A stretch of DNA of 64,000 nucleotides from Pseudisothecium myosuroides (GCA_951799445.1 OX637289.1:5795321-5859320); one strand, 5' to 3'; positions 12,501 to 23,733 are shown, counted from the stretch's first letter. Notes: generated by a model from the sequence alone, not told the origin. Program-made: numbers and translations.

Positions 12501-15154
12501 CACTAGAAGAAACCCATTTTTTTTTATGTCGGAGCAAAAGTATGCAATGTCCAAGGCCAAAAATACTATGTCCACGGAGACATCAAAATGTTTGAGATGC
12601 AGGGCACGATTTCGGGGAGATTTCTGTAGATGTTTTAGATGACGTCGACAAATTACATTGAAAATAAGTGGGTGTTACCATAGATGCTAAGATTTTTGAT
12701 GACATGGCTGAGAACACGATGATGTCCTCGGGGGCGTCCGCAAAACATTAATTGCCACGTCAGCTTTGTTGACCAATTTTCACATTGGATAAGTTTAGAA
12801 AAATTACTTTGGTCTTGAGTAAACAGGCTGACCAAGGTTCAAAAAAAGGGGTACGGGCAGCCACCGGGCAAACTTCAAAAAAGAAGATGATGTGGCTGAT
12901 GATGTGGCATGCCACGTCAGCAGAAGGGGCCTGTTTCTAATCATTTTCTACGCTTATTTTGGAGATGTCTACATAGACGTAGAGACGTTGTCATAGATAG
13001 TAAAATGTCTTCTATGACATCACTATAGACGTCATCACATGAAATGAGACGTAATCACAAGAATCTCAACGTCTAAGGAGACGTTAATGGAGACGTTTGG
13101 ACGTTTTGGAAGACACAATTTCAATGAAGATCTCGCACTGTTGCATTCCATTATGAATTATGTGGTACCTTTTGCGTTCTATTTTATTTTTTGGGAGTTT
13201 TGGTATTTGGAACTAGCAAAGGAGGGTGTCTTCTTCCGTATCCCGTTGCTTAGGACATGACTAAGAGCCATTCTTTCAACAACATCAATGTCTACTACTT
13301 CCTGATTCAGTGTATTCCATACACGGCGACGAATAGTACAAAGGTATATAGTTGGTACTCTTCTCTTCTAGTTTTTTAGCACAGGATATCATCTCGGCTA
13401 ATTTTGGACAGCAAATATGAATGTGGAATGGCACATGCATATGATAAAGGACAAAAGGTTTGAACAAAGTAGACAGACCACTCTCATTGGATAAGGAATG
13501 CAATAAACATACGGATTTTTGAATACTACTGTTCACATACAAGACAAGACAATCTATATGTCCATTCAAAAATCATGCTTGCATTTTGTATAAGTGATCT
13601 TCAACACGGCATCAATGTGCCAAACATGTTTTACATGACAAAAGTGAGCACAATTGCCTTTATGATACCCTTCCTTTTTGATGACTGTTGAAAGCACATT
13701 GGTACGTTTTGGTAGACATACATGTAGACCACACATTCTATCTTATTGACATTTGCCTAAATGTCTACATGCAGCCCTAATGCCGTATTGAAACTTATAG
13801 GAGTAGCAGGCACTAACTTTTGTCCTTGGACACAACATAGTCGCCTAGTATGTCTCTGAAGTCGTCAAGATTGCTTCGGGGACGTCAAAGAGGGTTTCTC
13901 TCTTGCGCTAGTGGTTGCAAGCCAACAAACTCCTTGTCGTTTACTCATTCCGCAGTTGAACCACATTTGGCGTGGCTTCAATTTCTCTAGAGTGAAATAG
14001 TGCAATGAACTATATTTGCATTGCTAGTGAGAAAATTCTGGATACGGCAATATCTTGGGCAATTGAGAAAATGATGCATACATTAAATGACATAAACAAC
14101 TCTACACATGGCAATGATGTCAAACGCATGTCATATTCAACATCAGGCACCACTACCTTTGTCCCTCAATGAATTTCTAGAAGACACTAGTATTCTTCTA
14201 GAAGACATGGAAGTGGACAACCCACTCTGTCCTCATGACGTCCTGCTTGACATCTTGCAGGATGTCTACGTGCTCCCCCAAAGAAATGTAATTCTTGCAT
14301 TTTACATATCCCATATGGTTTGTCTTCCCTCCTACCACCCCACTTGTATAAAGAGCCCTCTGTTCTCCCCTCTATATACTCACATCAAGTGGCTTTTAAA
14401 GCCATGTGATATAATTGTCAAGTATGGTGTATTATGTATGGTGTATTGTGTATGATATGTTGTATCGGACATTATGAAATGCATGTGAATGTCACGTAAG
14501 AGATATGAGACTGTCCATATTAACATCATGCCGAATAGTGCATTTAATCACATGAATGTCTAACGTGACATCATTTTGTTCTCCTAAATCACACTAAACA
14601 TTGTCAAGGGTATTTATGATGAAAAGTGGACGTCTACATTGATGTCACAAGATATCTAGACGTCTAAGGTGACGTCCCAAAATACATCTATAAAAACGTC
14701 TACACGTTTGAGTTGACGTCTCAGAAAATATGTAGATGTCTAACTTGATGTCTTCAAAGACAATATTAAAATTCTTAGACAACAAAAAACTATGCTGACG
14801 TGGCATGCCACGTCATCCTTGCTGGATTCCAAGTCACTTTTCCCGCCGCCACGTCATGTGCCACCTCAGATGCCACGTCATGGACGGGAATGGATGAAAA
14901 AATTCCTACGTGGCTGTCCGTGTCCGCGTGGCACTTAGGTGACAGCCACATGGCGACCTTTGAGGACCCCGTTGACCAATGTTTTTTTGGATGTCTGGTC
15001 AAAAACACTTGGATGTCAGGTAAGACTTTTGATGTTTTGGGCATGTCTCAGACAATGCAAACTTTTGGACGTCCACGCTGATGTTTCTTGACATCACACA
15101 AGACATCAACATACAGAATCCGGGGATAAAATAAAACACGGGTTTCTTCTAGTG
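12501..15154. mobile_element. inner CACTA-type element, 2654 bp, TSD TTA
   Basis: Perfect 15-bp terminal inverted repeats (CACTAGAAGAAACCC at 12501 and its complement ending at 15154) are flanked by TTA on both sides (12498-12500 and 15155-15157). Terminal CACTA and a 3-bp duplication define the CACTA superfamily. Both subterminal zones (about 12640-13110 and 14600-15110) are packed with ACGT-centred repeats such as AGACGTC, GGACGTC and CCACGTCA. The centre has short open frames only, so the element is non-autonomous. The identical ends suggest a younger insertion than the mariner-like host. Confidence 0.9.
14796..14815. promoter_or_regulatory. 20-bp perfect palindrome in CACTA subterminal region
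   Basis: TGACGTGGCATGCCACGTCA is a perfect palindrome. A near copy with one CpG to TpG change lies at 12900-12919 in the opposite subterminal zone. Such repeated subterminal motifs are the expected transposase-binding sites of CACTA elements. The core ACGT also resembles plant bZIP sites. Binding is inferred, not shown. Confidence 0.7.
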
Positions 15155-15200
15155 TTAATCTTTCATGAATTTTTTTAATTCTTTTCCTGATTTTTTTCTA

Positions 15201-15820
15201 ATGGCTGGATTTACCCTCATTTTGATGCGCTATAAACCAAAAGATTCTAACAATGAAGAACGTCTTAGAGAAAGTATAGACTGGTGTCAAAAGTTTTTAG
15301 AGCTCGGTGGTAGTATGGTTGATGCTGTATATATGGATGAGGCTAGTTTCAATTTACATTTGATACGTTGTTTTGGAAGGGTTCTTTGAGGAAAAATATA
15401 CCAACAAATTTGTCCAACTCAAAGGGATCAAAATTTATCTTTAGTGGTTGCAATTGATTGTCAAGGAGTCATAGCACACGATGTTACACTTGGTGCCTAC
15501 AATACAGACAAGTTTTTAGAACTCATTCAGACCAAGGTCATTCCTAGCCTTGATAGACAAAGGTTCATCCTCATGGACAATGTCCCATTTCATAAATCTT
15601 GTGAAATACAACAAGCTTTTGAAGATGTTGGACACATCTACTTCTGTTTACCATCATATAGTCCATTTCTCAATGCTACAAAATGAATATTTGGACACAT
15701 CAAAAGTCATGTCTGACAAAATGGTCTCTAAAATCATCAAACATTGTTAGGTCACATTGATGATGATATACAAACAATCATTGCAGACATGTTCCAAGGT
15801 TGGATATGAGAAGTAAATCA
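15201..15820 (+). pseudogene. mariner-like transposase, catalytic DDE part with stops
   Basis: One reading frame from 15201 carries the catalytic half. It has the motif MDEASFN (first Asp, about 15330-15350), LMDNVPFH (second Asp, about 15571-15594) and LPSYSPFLN followed by IFGHIKSHV (third-acid region, 15648-15713). Three in-frame TGA stops fall at 15387, 15684 and 15714. At the third catalytic position, where the family normally has an acidic residue after LNP-, the codon is AAA (Lys) and is followed directly by a TGA. The C-terminal remnant (GHIDDDI, FQGW) continues in a shifted frame to about 15810. The changes fit C-to-T or G-to-A decay. It is certainly inactive. Confidence 0.85.
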
Positions 15821-17545
15821 AATTTTTGGTAGAGCTAGTTGTGGAGAGCAATTAGGAGAATCTTATACGTGATGTACCGTTCTTTGTCAAATAAAGTTAT
15901 ACAATTCATCTAATTGATTTTGTGAAGTTGTAAATATCATGGGTACGAAATCATGAAATTGTTCACAACATGTAGTGAAATTGGTCAAAAGTTCAAGTTA
16001 AATTGGTTGTTTGTACAGTGAATTTAGTTCCAATGCAATTGGAAGAACCTATTGCTAAATTGGTTTGTAAAATCATTAAATTGAGTTTGCACTTTTGTGA
16101 AGTCATCTTACTAAAAGAGTATTAGAAAGTAGTTGTACATTACTGTAATGCAATTGAAGCAAGTTACTAAAGTAGTTGTTTTTATAATTGCACTATGACT
16201 GCAGTCTATTTCTATGACTACACTATGACTGCACTATAACTATATTATATTTCTATAACTACACTATGATTGTACTATGACTATACTATGCTTCAAACTC
16301 CTTATTTTTTCCATGTCATAATCTTCTTTTGTCTCTTGGTTCATTGCAAATTGTAGTCAACCACCAACTAAAACAGTCAACAATAAAAACTACAAAGAAA
16401 CAAAACAATAAAACAAAAAACAACTAGTTATTTAACAACAAAACTACAAAACAACAAAAAAGCAAAACTGCACAATAGCACAACATCACAACAGTATAAT
16501 AATAGAACAACAAAACTACAAAAGTGCAAAACAACAATACAACAAGACAACAAAACAACAATACAATTAAACATTAACAACAAGAATGTAAACTCTAACC
16601 TAAACCTTCATTCAGAAAACTTGAGGCAATAACAAGAAGAGAAAAAGAGAAGATGTCTGAACAAGAAGAAAGAAGAAGATGCACTTAGGAAGTGGCAGCT
16701 GACTTAAATCTTGAATGTAAATGAGAAAGACAAAATCTTTGCCGTTCATCTTCAGCACTTGCAGATGCAATCTAGGGTTGTCACATCATAGTGTATTTTA
16801 TCATTGTACTATGACTAAACAATGACCAATCAATGATTAATAAATAAGATGCAATTACAACATGGCACATGTCAGCCATCTTAGAAGTCGAAAGGGGACT
16901 AAGACCTAAAATGTGATAATTTGATCTATTCATTTGTTGTCGAGATGCAATTTTAGTTGTTCATCTAAGGATTCTAAACCATTCATCTGAGCCATCCATT
17001 TGTTGCCAAGATGCAATCACAGCTGCCAGTCATACTACTAGCTCAATGGTATATGACTGAACAATGATTAGGCAACATTATTAAAAATGACTGCATTATG
17101 ATTACAATGATTGGCAAACAATTACTGTATAATGACCAAATCATGCATGCCTAACTTATGACTAGTCCTAGTCAAACATGCCAACATGAAAACTATTTAT
17201 TTCAAATTTTTAGCCTCTCCTAGTGGCAATCATTTTTCAATTCTTTTGTAGTCAGCTAATGCATTCAGTTTATGACTAAACAATTGAAAAATGAATGGGC
17301 GCAGTCCACATCAACAACAAAGGCTCAAGATACAGATTGAAGCATAGATGAAACCGGTTTTCATTGTTGGTCTCATCTGTGCATCCTCCACTAGTCATTT
17401 GAACTCCTAAACAATGATTTTACCGCACGACACGTTTGCTTTGACGCAATTTTAATGACTGGTAATCATTGACCCATTATTTAATCCTTTCTTAGTAACC
17501 ATTCATTTTTTCACTCGTTACATTTGACTTTGTTTTCTACGAGTG

Positions 17546-18293
17546 AAACTACAAATTTTCAAAGTGCTGAAAAATAGATGTATCAAAAATTGACCATATA
17601 CTCTCATGAATACTAAAAGTACATTACAAGCAAGAATTCATAGCGGTTGATTTTAGAAAGCGGTTGAAGTTAGATAGTTACCTTTGAACTTCACTTATTT
17701 AGCCCCTTATGTACATAGTCACTTTGAAACTACTATAGTGATGAGAGACTCAATGATACAAATCAAAACTAATATAAGATAATTATTTGCCATTTGTAAA
17801 TTTTCCACATTTTTCAAAAATATTTTACAATTTATAAACAACCCTTAATCAAATGTTTACTTTTTGTATTATTATCAGGGGATTTTAGAACTTATTTTGA
17901 ACTCAAATTAGGAAATTGAAATCAATGTTTTCCTATTGGGCTTACAACTCTGTGAAAATTACGTAGAATTCAAGCCATGGAATTTTTGTTTTTTGTTTTC
18001 TACTCGTGCACAACTATTGTAGGCTATAATTTTTTTGAGATACATTGCTATAGTTTCTAAATCTTTAAGTGTTTTTGTATGTATTTTCTTAGCCCTTAAA
18101 GTTCTTTCATGTTTAGAAGCCCATGTTTAGAGACCCAAAACAACTTCAAAATACTTGTACTCAAAGCAAAGCTAAAATCTTTATCTATATTTATTTATTA
18201 ACAAATCCAACCGTAAAATCCTTTAGTTAGTTTGTTTAAATACAATCTCTAAAGAATTTTAAGTGAATATCCCCATCAATTGTAAATTTAATC
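17546..18293. repeat. R repeat copy A, right part
   Basis: The text after the CACTA-type element (AATTTTCAAAGTGCTGAAAA, then CTCTCATGAATAC, then GGTTGATTTTAGAAAGCGGTTG) continues the R repeat. It matches 32165-32275 and 40840-40915. The CTCATGAA at about 17604-17611 is the unoccupied target of the 564-bp element found in copy C. No gene is seen. Confidence 0.6.
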
Positions 18294-18445
18294 ATTAGAA
18301 AAAAAATAGGGCCTCCGGAGGGCTGCTCGACCATAGCTTTCCGAGGACCTTGAAGATTACCTTTCTATTTGCTTAAGAATTCCCCCCCCTATATCCGCTC
18401 ACTTGAAGTCTCGATGTTAGATGCTTAGCAGTGGTTTAAAATTTG

Positions 18446-18519
18446 AATACAAAGTATTAAGAAATCAAGGTTAAGGTACTTTGATGCACCTTAACTTTGA
18501 TTTTTTAACACTTTGTATT
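18446..18519. repeat. short hairpin within H-family copy 1
   Basis: AATACAAAGTATTAAGAAAT with TCAAGGTTAAGGT faces ACCTTAACTTTGATTTTTTA with ACACTTTGTATT, giving an imperfect stem of about 33 bp with a small loop. The equivalent hairpin in copy 2 is at 38329-38402. Confidence 0.8.
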
Positions 18520-18974
18520 TGGATGCACCTTGCACTCAAAACCAAATTGTGCCAAACGAAGAAAATGTCCAAAAATAATCCAATGACCATCTACTATCAA
18601 ATTTTTTTTTGGTGGCAATGTGAAGGACTAACTTCATTGACATTTGGTGACAAAGGGTGAAGAGGTTGGTTTTATAGAAGATTGGAATCATTGGATTGTC
18701 CACCACTAATTTACAAAGACTATCATGGGATAAGTTGAAGATAGTTCAGTCATTGTCGAATGAATGAAAATACGTATCACGACCCTACTTGTATAGAGAG
18801 CTCCTCTTCTCATCTTCTAACTCATAAAATTGAATAAATGGCTATTGTAGCTACTAGCTTTTCACTAGTAGCTTCAAAAGGCATTTAATTTGGCATAATT
18901 GAAAAAATTAAGTTCAATTTTGTTTTAATTAATCCAAATTAAGTGGCTTTTGAAGCTAGTTACTGAAAGCAACT

Positions 18975-19710
18975 GGGTCATTGCAAGAAACAATGGTACT
19001 AGGTATTTGTCACAAAGGGAGTGTTGAGTCTTTTTTTTGCAATAATTTCTTAAGCTTGACTCTTATGAATTTGAAATTTTTATTGGAGATGTAAATCTTG
19101 AGTGTGTTTATATCTCATATTTTTTACAAAAAAAAAAAATCATTTTATATTTAAAAATCAATTAAATGAATATGTCACGTTTTGCGTTTTAGGGATTTTG
19201 AGTACTATGGAGTCCCCAAATTTAATGATTTAGAGCTGAAATTTCTATGGTCTATTTGCATAGTAGAAACTCATGTTTCTACCAAGGAAAATTTAAAAAT
19301 ATTTTATTTTGTGTTCTCTACGTCTATGCAAAGAGGGCTCCTTTGCGCGCGCAGATCTAAACATTTAAGATGGTTTCAAGATCAATTTTTTGGTGAAAAT
19401 TCTTCACCATGAAGTCTTTCCAAAAGCTCTACTTTTAATTTTTTTGAAATGTTTTTTTCTATTTTTTACAAATTAAAACATCAAAAAATGTATTTTCTTC
19501 AAAATTTCAGCTTTTTTCTTTTGTGAATAACTTTTGACTCAAATTTTTCTTAGGTCTTACATTTTGGTGATATGCTATTTACAATATTATACTAATTATC
19601 TTTATTTTATTTTATTTTTAAAAATTCATATGCAAAAGCTCATGAATACTAGAGTACTAGGCAAAAGTAGCCAAAGTGGAACAAAATTGACACTCTTTTT
19701 TGCAACAACT
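18975..19710 (-). repeat. NG-family repeat, complete, minus orientation
   Basis: It begins GGGTCATTGCAAGAAACA and ends near TTTGCAACAAC. The interior (TTTAGAGCTGAAATTTCTATGGTCTATT, AGAGGGCTCC, GGTTTCAAGATCA) parallels 31051-31738. It is the reverse complement of the family as seen at 7.5-7.99 kb and 30.3-31.05 kb. Confidence 0.7.
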
Positions 19711-20100
19711 AAACTAACCTCAATAGCCACTTAATTTGAAACAAAATTGAACTTAGTTTTTTTAATAAGGTCAAAATTAAATCCAATTAAGCCAAATTAA
19801 TTAGTTTAATTGGATTTAATTTAACTTAATTAAAAAAATTGACAATCAAACACCGGCTATTCCATTACTTTGAAAACATTTACTCACAAAAATAATCATG
19901 GCCTGACTATTTTCACGGAAGACAGAATAGTTGATTGCTTACTTTGGTTACTTTTTGTAGCCTCCCTACCCTCTATTTGATAGCTTGGTTTGTCAATCCG
20001 GAGTGGTCCTGCTTGCTTCGGACATTTTTTATAGCCTCCTTACCCTCTATTTGATAGCTTGATTTGTCACTTCAAAGTAGTCCTCCAGAGGCCTGAACAT

Positions 20101-20700
20101 GTAAGCTTTTTTAGCCCTTCCAAAAGATAAAATTTAGTCTTTTAGCATTTTTAGAAAAAAACAAGGAATTCCCAAGACTTGTGCATTTTAGTCAATATTT
20201 TTGAAAATGGGTTGAAAATATACGTCAAAAATTTAGCAAAATATTTCATATTTATCTTTAAAAAAATCATAAATTATAAAGTGGTACTAAATAAAATTTA
20301 ACCACTAATAACTTTTGTAAGAAATTGACAAGTTTTTATTCTAATGGTAAGAATGTTTGGTTAAACAGCTGGTATCATTTATTTTTAATTCTATTTAAAA
20401 AACTAATATTTTTAAAAATTGAGTTCAAAAATTGCCTTCACATATTTTCTTCCTTCGGTGCTTGCAAAATAAAAATCCTCTATCATAACTTTCACATCAA
20501 TCTTCACAATAGAATGGTTCAAATGTTTTTAATAGGTATCAATAGATGCAATCTAATTAAATTAATCAATCTGTTTAAATAATCTATTTTTAACTGCTCA
20601 ATTTTGTCATTGATACCAAAAAATCCCTTCAATTCTAACTTTCTAAGTTTTGCAATATTTATCAAAATGATGTGAAACAAAGCTTTTCACCCAGATCAGG
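20101..20700. other. AT-rich intergenic sequence
   Basis: No gene or element is seen. Short open frames (for example 20325-20582) are AT-rich chance frames. Confidence 0.4.
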
Positions 20701-21079
20701 ACAATTGGCATCCAATCCATTTATCCAAAGAAAATTATTCAAACGTTCGAAATTATAAAGTCAATAGAGCGGATTAGAGCCTGCCCTAGTTCTAAGAACC
20801 AGCTGAAGGATTTCTTGCAGAGACCATCCGATCCATCCCTGCATTCCATTGACTTCGACTGATCCGGCCTTCAGTCAACTTATCGTCTGCAAATCACTGA
20901 GTCATTATAAAACTTAATCCAAGTGATCGAAGTCACTGATCGAAATGACTTTCTAGCAAGTGCGGTACCACTGATAAAATATATCTAGAAGTACTAAATT
21001 CACCATGTACATAGCCTCAAATTATTTAGTACTCGATCTAGCTGGCTAGCTTCCACCTCGCTCGCTCGATCAGTCGAAG

Positions 21080-23177
21080 TCAATAATGGAATGCAGCATT
21101 CCCGTAGAAGTGATGAATGAGAAAAATATACAACCCCACACCCAAAACAATGGCTCCCATGACCAAAGCCAAAGCTCCTCGGCTGCACGGAGGCGGAAAC
21201 GACTCTCCTCGACGACCCTCCTGGGAATTCGCAAGTTCTAGGGCTTCAATGTTGACGACGACCTGTCTCCGATGTCTGTACCACTCGGCTCTCTCATCCA
21301 GCAACAGTTGCACCAGCTCTTTGTAAGTAGCCGCACGCTCCACTTCGATCTGAGGGGCATACGAGGCCAGCGACGATTTCAGAGCTTGCATGAGAATGGC
21401 TCGGCCGCCGTTTTCGTGATCGGCCACTCCTCGCGCCACTATCAGCTGAGCCTTGGGATGCAGAACAGTACTGCAAGGCCGATCAAAAGAAACATAGTTG
21501 AATTAATTAGCTAGACTCCGAATATTATAAATCCAAATCAGTACCAGCTGCACATAATCAATCTAATGCGATGTGAGGATCGGACAAGCTTTCATGAAGT
21601 GCTCAGGCTGAATGATATGTTTCTTTACACATGATATGTATGTCTGGTTCCGATCAGTTATGAACTTATGTTTTGTGTATCAACGAAGTGTCGAATCAGT
21701 TTAGAACATTAGATGAACTCGTGATTAATTGAACCACGTACATTAGCTGTGCTGCTTGTGCAAAGTGAAAATTAAATTTGATCGAGGGACTCACTTGCAT
21801 AATTCGCACTTGTAGAGTTTCTCCAGTAGCATTCTCACTCCGTACCACTTGAGGACGCATTTTCTGTGCATCCTGCTCATCTGACCTTTGCAGCTGCAAC
21901 CCAACTCCACCAGGACGTCGTCCTCGTCATGTTCTTCTTCTTGGAAATCGCAGATCCTGTACGTCAAGGAAATTATTTGTGAGTCGAGTCCTTCACATGG
22001 CAAGGCCGAACGTGCAGAAGCTGTGATGAGATAGATATTTAAAAGATATCTGACTGTGAAATTAAATAGGGGTTCAATTTTACACTTGGGGGAATCTACT
22101 GTTCACGTGTAATAATTTAGCTCATTCAATTATTGGTCATGTTTTGGAACGCCAAACTACCGAATTTGGAGGACAAAAAAATTTATTAGTGGTTTCATAC
22201 CTGCAGATTTGAGGCTCCGGAATGGTTATAGCGTTGTGATCCGAGTTCTCCATAGCCCCGATCCGCTTGACATAACTGCTAACATGCTCAACACGTACAC
22301 TTGTAAGTGAACTAAGTAGTTGCGTTTCCAAATTACTTCATTAGTTGCAGACTGATACAACAATATTATGAAACATACATATATGGATATATATATATAT
22401 ATAATTTCGATGGATTCCCCATTCCACCTAGCCGAAAGTCAACTGATCATATATTTCATCACACTACCGGTATCCCTCTATCCTCCTAGAGTCCTAGCTA
22501 GCACTGAATTTTTTTTTGAGATTCACTATATTCACTTGACTTTGCAGATTAGACATAACTCTTTGTTAATTTGGCAGAAACAGTTTCTAGAAATGGGCAC
22601 TTTTCCAGGAACTTCAAAGATTGATACAGTTCCCAGCTAGTATACAGAGCTCTTCGCATTTAAAAGCTAGCTGGCGCTTTGAAGCATGTCATTTTATCGA
22701 CCATGGCAGTCGATGAATACGAAAGAAGTTAGACCTAATAAGTTTCCCTGAGATTGGGCGGTAGTGATTAATGAATTGCTGGTACCCGATAGGAGTCCAA
22801 AGAAACGGCGAAGGAGGAAAATTTTTGGGTCCATGTCCTGCCGAGCTGGTCGCCTCCGAGGGCCTGCATATCATTTCACAAACTCATAATCATTAAATGG
22901 TGACACTTCAGGACATCGGCACTTTTCCAGATGCCATCACCTGGAACTTCAGATCTATACAGTCCTAGTTCTTGGCGCTCTGAAACATGCCAAATTAATC
23001 AAAGAATATTATCATAATATGTATGTATTAAGGGTGCCCCGGGAGATCGAATTAACGAGGATTTCACTGAATCATATACCCTGGCTGATAAGGGATCGGA
23101 ACCATGAGCACGTCGTCTTCGGCACGGGTACCGGTGGAAGCAGCGATGTTGCTTTTCATTTGTAGATTCATCTCCAT
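21080..23177 (-). CDS. RING-CH (MARCH-type) membrane E3 ubiquitin ligase, gene B
   Basis: The five-coding-exon model by eye is 23177-23080, 22863-22786, 22278-22201 (alternative acceptor gives 22311), 21956-21795 and 21470-21080. All have GT/AG borders and compatible phases, giving 268 aa (279 with the alternative). Residues 84-138 form a canonical RING-CH finger: C84-x2-C87-x17-C-x-C-x7-H-x2-C-x16-C-x2-C138. This class takes a ubiquitin-loaded E2 and transfers ubiquitin to, usually, membrane proteins. A conserved block ADHENGGRAILMQALKS follows, then an Arg/Glu-rich helix. A hydrophobic C-terminal helix (about 238-258, ALALVMGAIVLGVGLYIFLI) predicts a tail-anchored or single-pass protein. 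The start at 23177 is the first ATG after the 5'UTR intron. Substrate and exact localisation are unknown. Confidence 0.8.
22590..23000. repeat. duplicated ~100-bp motif in gene B introns
   Basis: A block reading CACTTTTCCAG, then GGAACTTCA, then ATACAGT, then TGGCGCT(T/C)TGAA(G/A)CATG occurs at about 22600-22695 and again at 22918-22992, on either side of exon 22863-22786. Fainter versions are near 44650-44745 and 52465-52550. It looks like a short interspersed repeat associated with gene regions. The class is unknown. Confidence 0.45.
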
Positions 23178-23627
23178 CTCCTCAACGTCACAATTTTGTC
23201 GAAGGGTCGGCAGCCAATTCACCCCCCGCTAGCGCTGTTTCAGAAGAATGGGACACTGCTGCAATGGAAAAATAAAAATTTGTGGCCGGTCAGGAATTGG
23301 GGGCGCAGTCTATGACTTTGTTAGACTTCAAGTGTATTCAATTGCGGTTAACTACGTCAACCCTGCTAGCATGAATTTGTGGATCACTGCAGGAAGCTTG
23401 CAACAGTATGCACATGCTCTAATGCTTCTAGTACCATCTAATTAATTCGAATTCGGGAAGTTAAGTATCCATCAAACTTTAGACTCACAGCAGGTTGTAA
23501 CGCTAGCTCTAACAAAGTAACATGCAATGTTGTAATGAACTAGCTCATGTAGAACTAGCTTATAACAAATTTTAATGTCTCGTTTCCGCAGTACGCAACT
23601 AATCTCTCTCTCACAGGTAAGGCTTAC

Positions 23628-23700
23628 CAGTGTCAGCTTCAATTCTCTCGCACAGTCGACCAAGAACAACTAACTCAACTTGGAATCAACACAAGAGAAG
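23628..23700 (-). other. gene B 5'UTR exon
   Basis: This segment, about 30 bp below the TATA box, has no ATG and ends at a good donor (CTG|GTAAGC, GT at 23627-23626). A matching acceptor, TTTTTCCATTGCAG, ends at 23259, giving a 5'UTR intron of about 370 bp. The transcription start is inferred from the TATA spacing only. Confidence 0.55.
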
Positions 23701-23725
23701 CGGATCACAAAGCTTTGAGAGGATG

Positions 23726-23733
23726 CTTTTATA
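23726..23733 (-). promoter_or_regulatory. TATA box of gene B
   Basis: TATAAAAG on the minus strand (context CCTATAAAAGCA) sits about 30 bp upstream of the inferred leader. It is the only good TATA between the two paralogues. Confidence 0.6.

Larger units (their letters stand above)
11360..15198. mobile_element. possible TA-flanked insertion splitting the transposase
   Basis: The HTH half stops and the DDE half resumes at points that both read as TA followed or preceded by a GAAAAAAAT/ATTTTTTTC inverted end (11360 and 15198). The left end continues GGGCCCTCC, as in the H-family end at 18.3 kb. The match on the right is only about 10 bp and A-rich, so the boundary on that side may be coincidental. 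It would enclose the inner CACTA-type element. The 1.1 kb at 11.4-12.5 kb holds no recognisable gene. Confidence 0.35.
10232..16119 (+). mobile_element. mariner-like element, TSD TA, nested in the CACTA-type element
   Basis: The ends are long inverted repeats of about 42 bp starting CTCCTTTGATAAGATGAC at 10232 and ending GTCATCTTACTAAAAGAG at 16119, with about five mismatches. Several mismatches are CpG to TpG or CpA. The flanks are TA (10230-10231 and 16120-16121). Both the CTCC start and the TA duplication are typical of plant mariner-like elements. Subterminal TTCATGAACCTTCCAA-type repeats occur on the left (10272-10450) and AATTGG-type repeats on the right (15910-16075). It contains a broken transposase at 10998-11348 and 15201-15820. 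Without the inner insertion it would be about 3.2 kb or less. Confidence 0.85.
9641..17545. mobile_element. outer CACTA-type element (non-autonomous), TSD AAA
   Basis: The left end CACTAGTAGAAAA (9641) and the right end TTTTCTACGAGTG (to 17545) are inverted repeats with 12 of 13 positions matching. Both are flanked by the trinucleotide AAA (9638-9640 and 17546-17548), as in the CACTA (En/Spm) superfamily. Subterminal regions carry many ATGACTA or TAGTCAT-like repeats (9665-9795, 16195-16300, 16805-17470). Without the nested insertion the element is about 2.0 kb and shows no CACTA transposase of its own. The R copies at 32.1 kb and 40.2 kb show the unoccupied site. Confidence 0.8.
18294..20100 (-). 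mobile_element. H-family element copy 1 (hairpin-bearing), with NG insertion
   Basis: The left end CATTAGAAAAAAAATAGGGC followed by CTCCGG and the right end CCAGAGGCCTGAAC (about 20080-20095) resemble the ends of the copy at 37345-38548, in inverted orientation. Internal landmarks are shared: a hairpin at 18446-18519 and the CCAATGACCATCTACTATCAA region. An NG copy (18975-19710) is inserted inside. A 74-bp direct duplication (units from 19958 and 20032, CCTCTATTTGATAGCTTG) lies near the right end. The superfamily is unknown and there is no coding capacity. Confidence 0.5.

Noticed and set aside
14790..15081. Frames of 84 and 93 aa at the right end of the inner CACTA element
   Set aside because: They lie in the ACGT-rich subterminal repeats, overlap on both strands and run into the element's terminal region.
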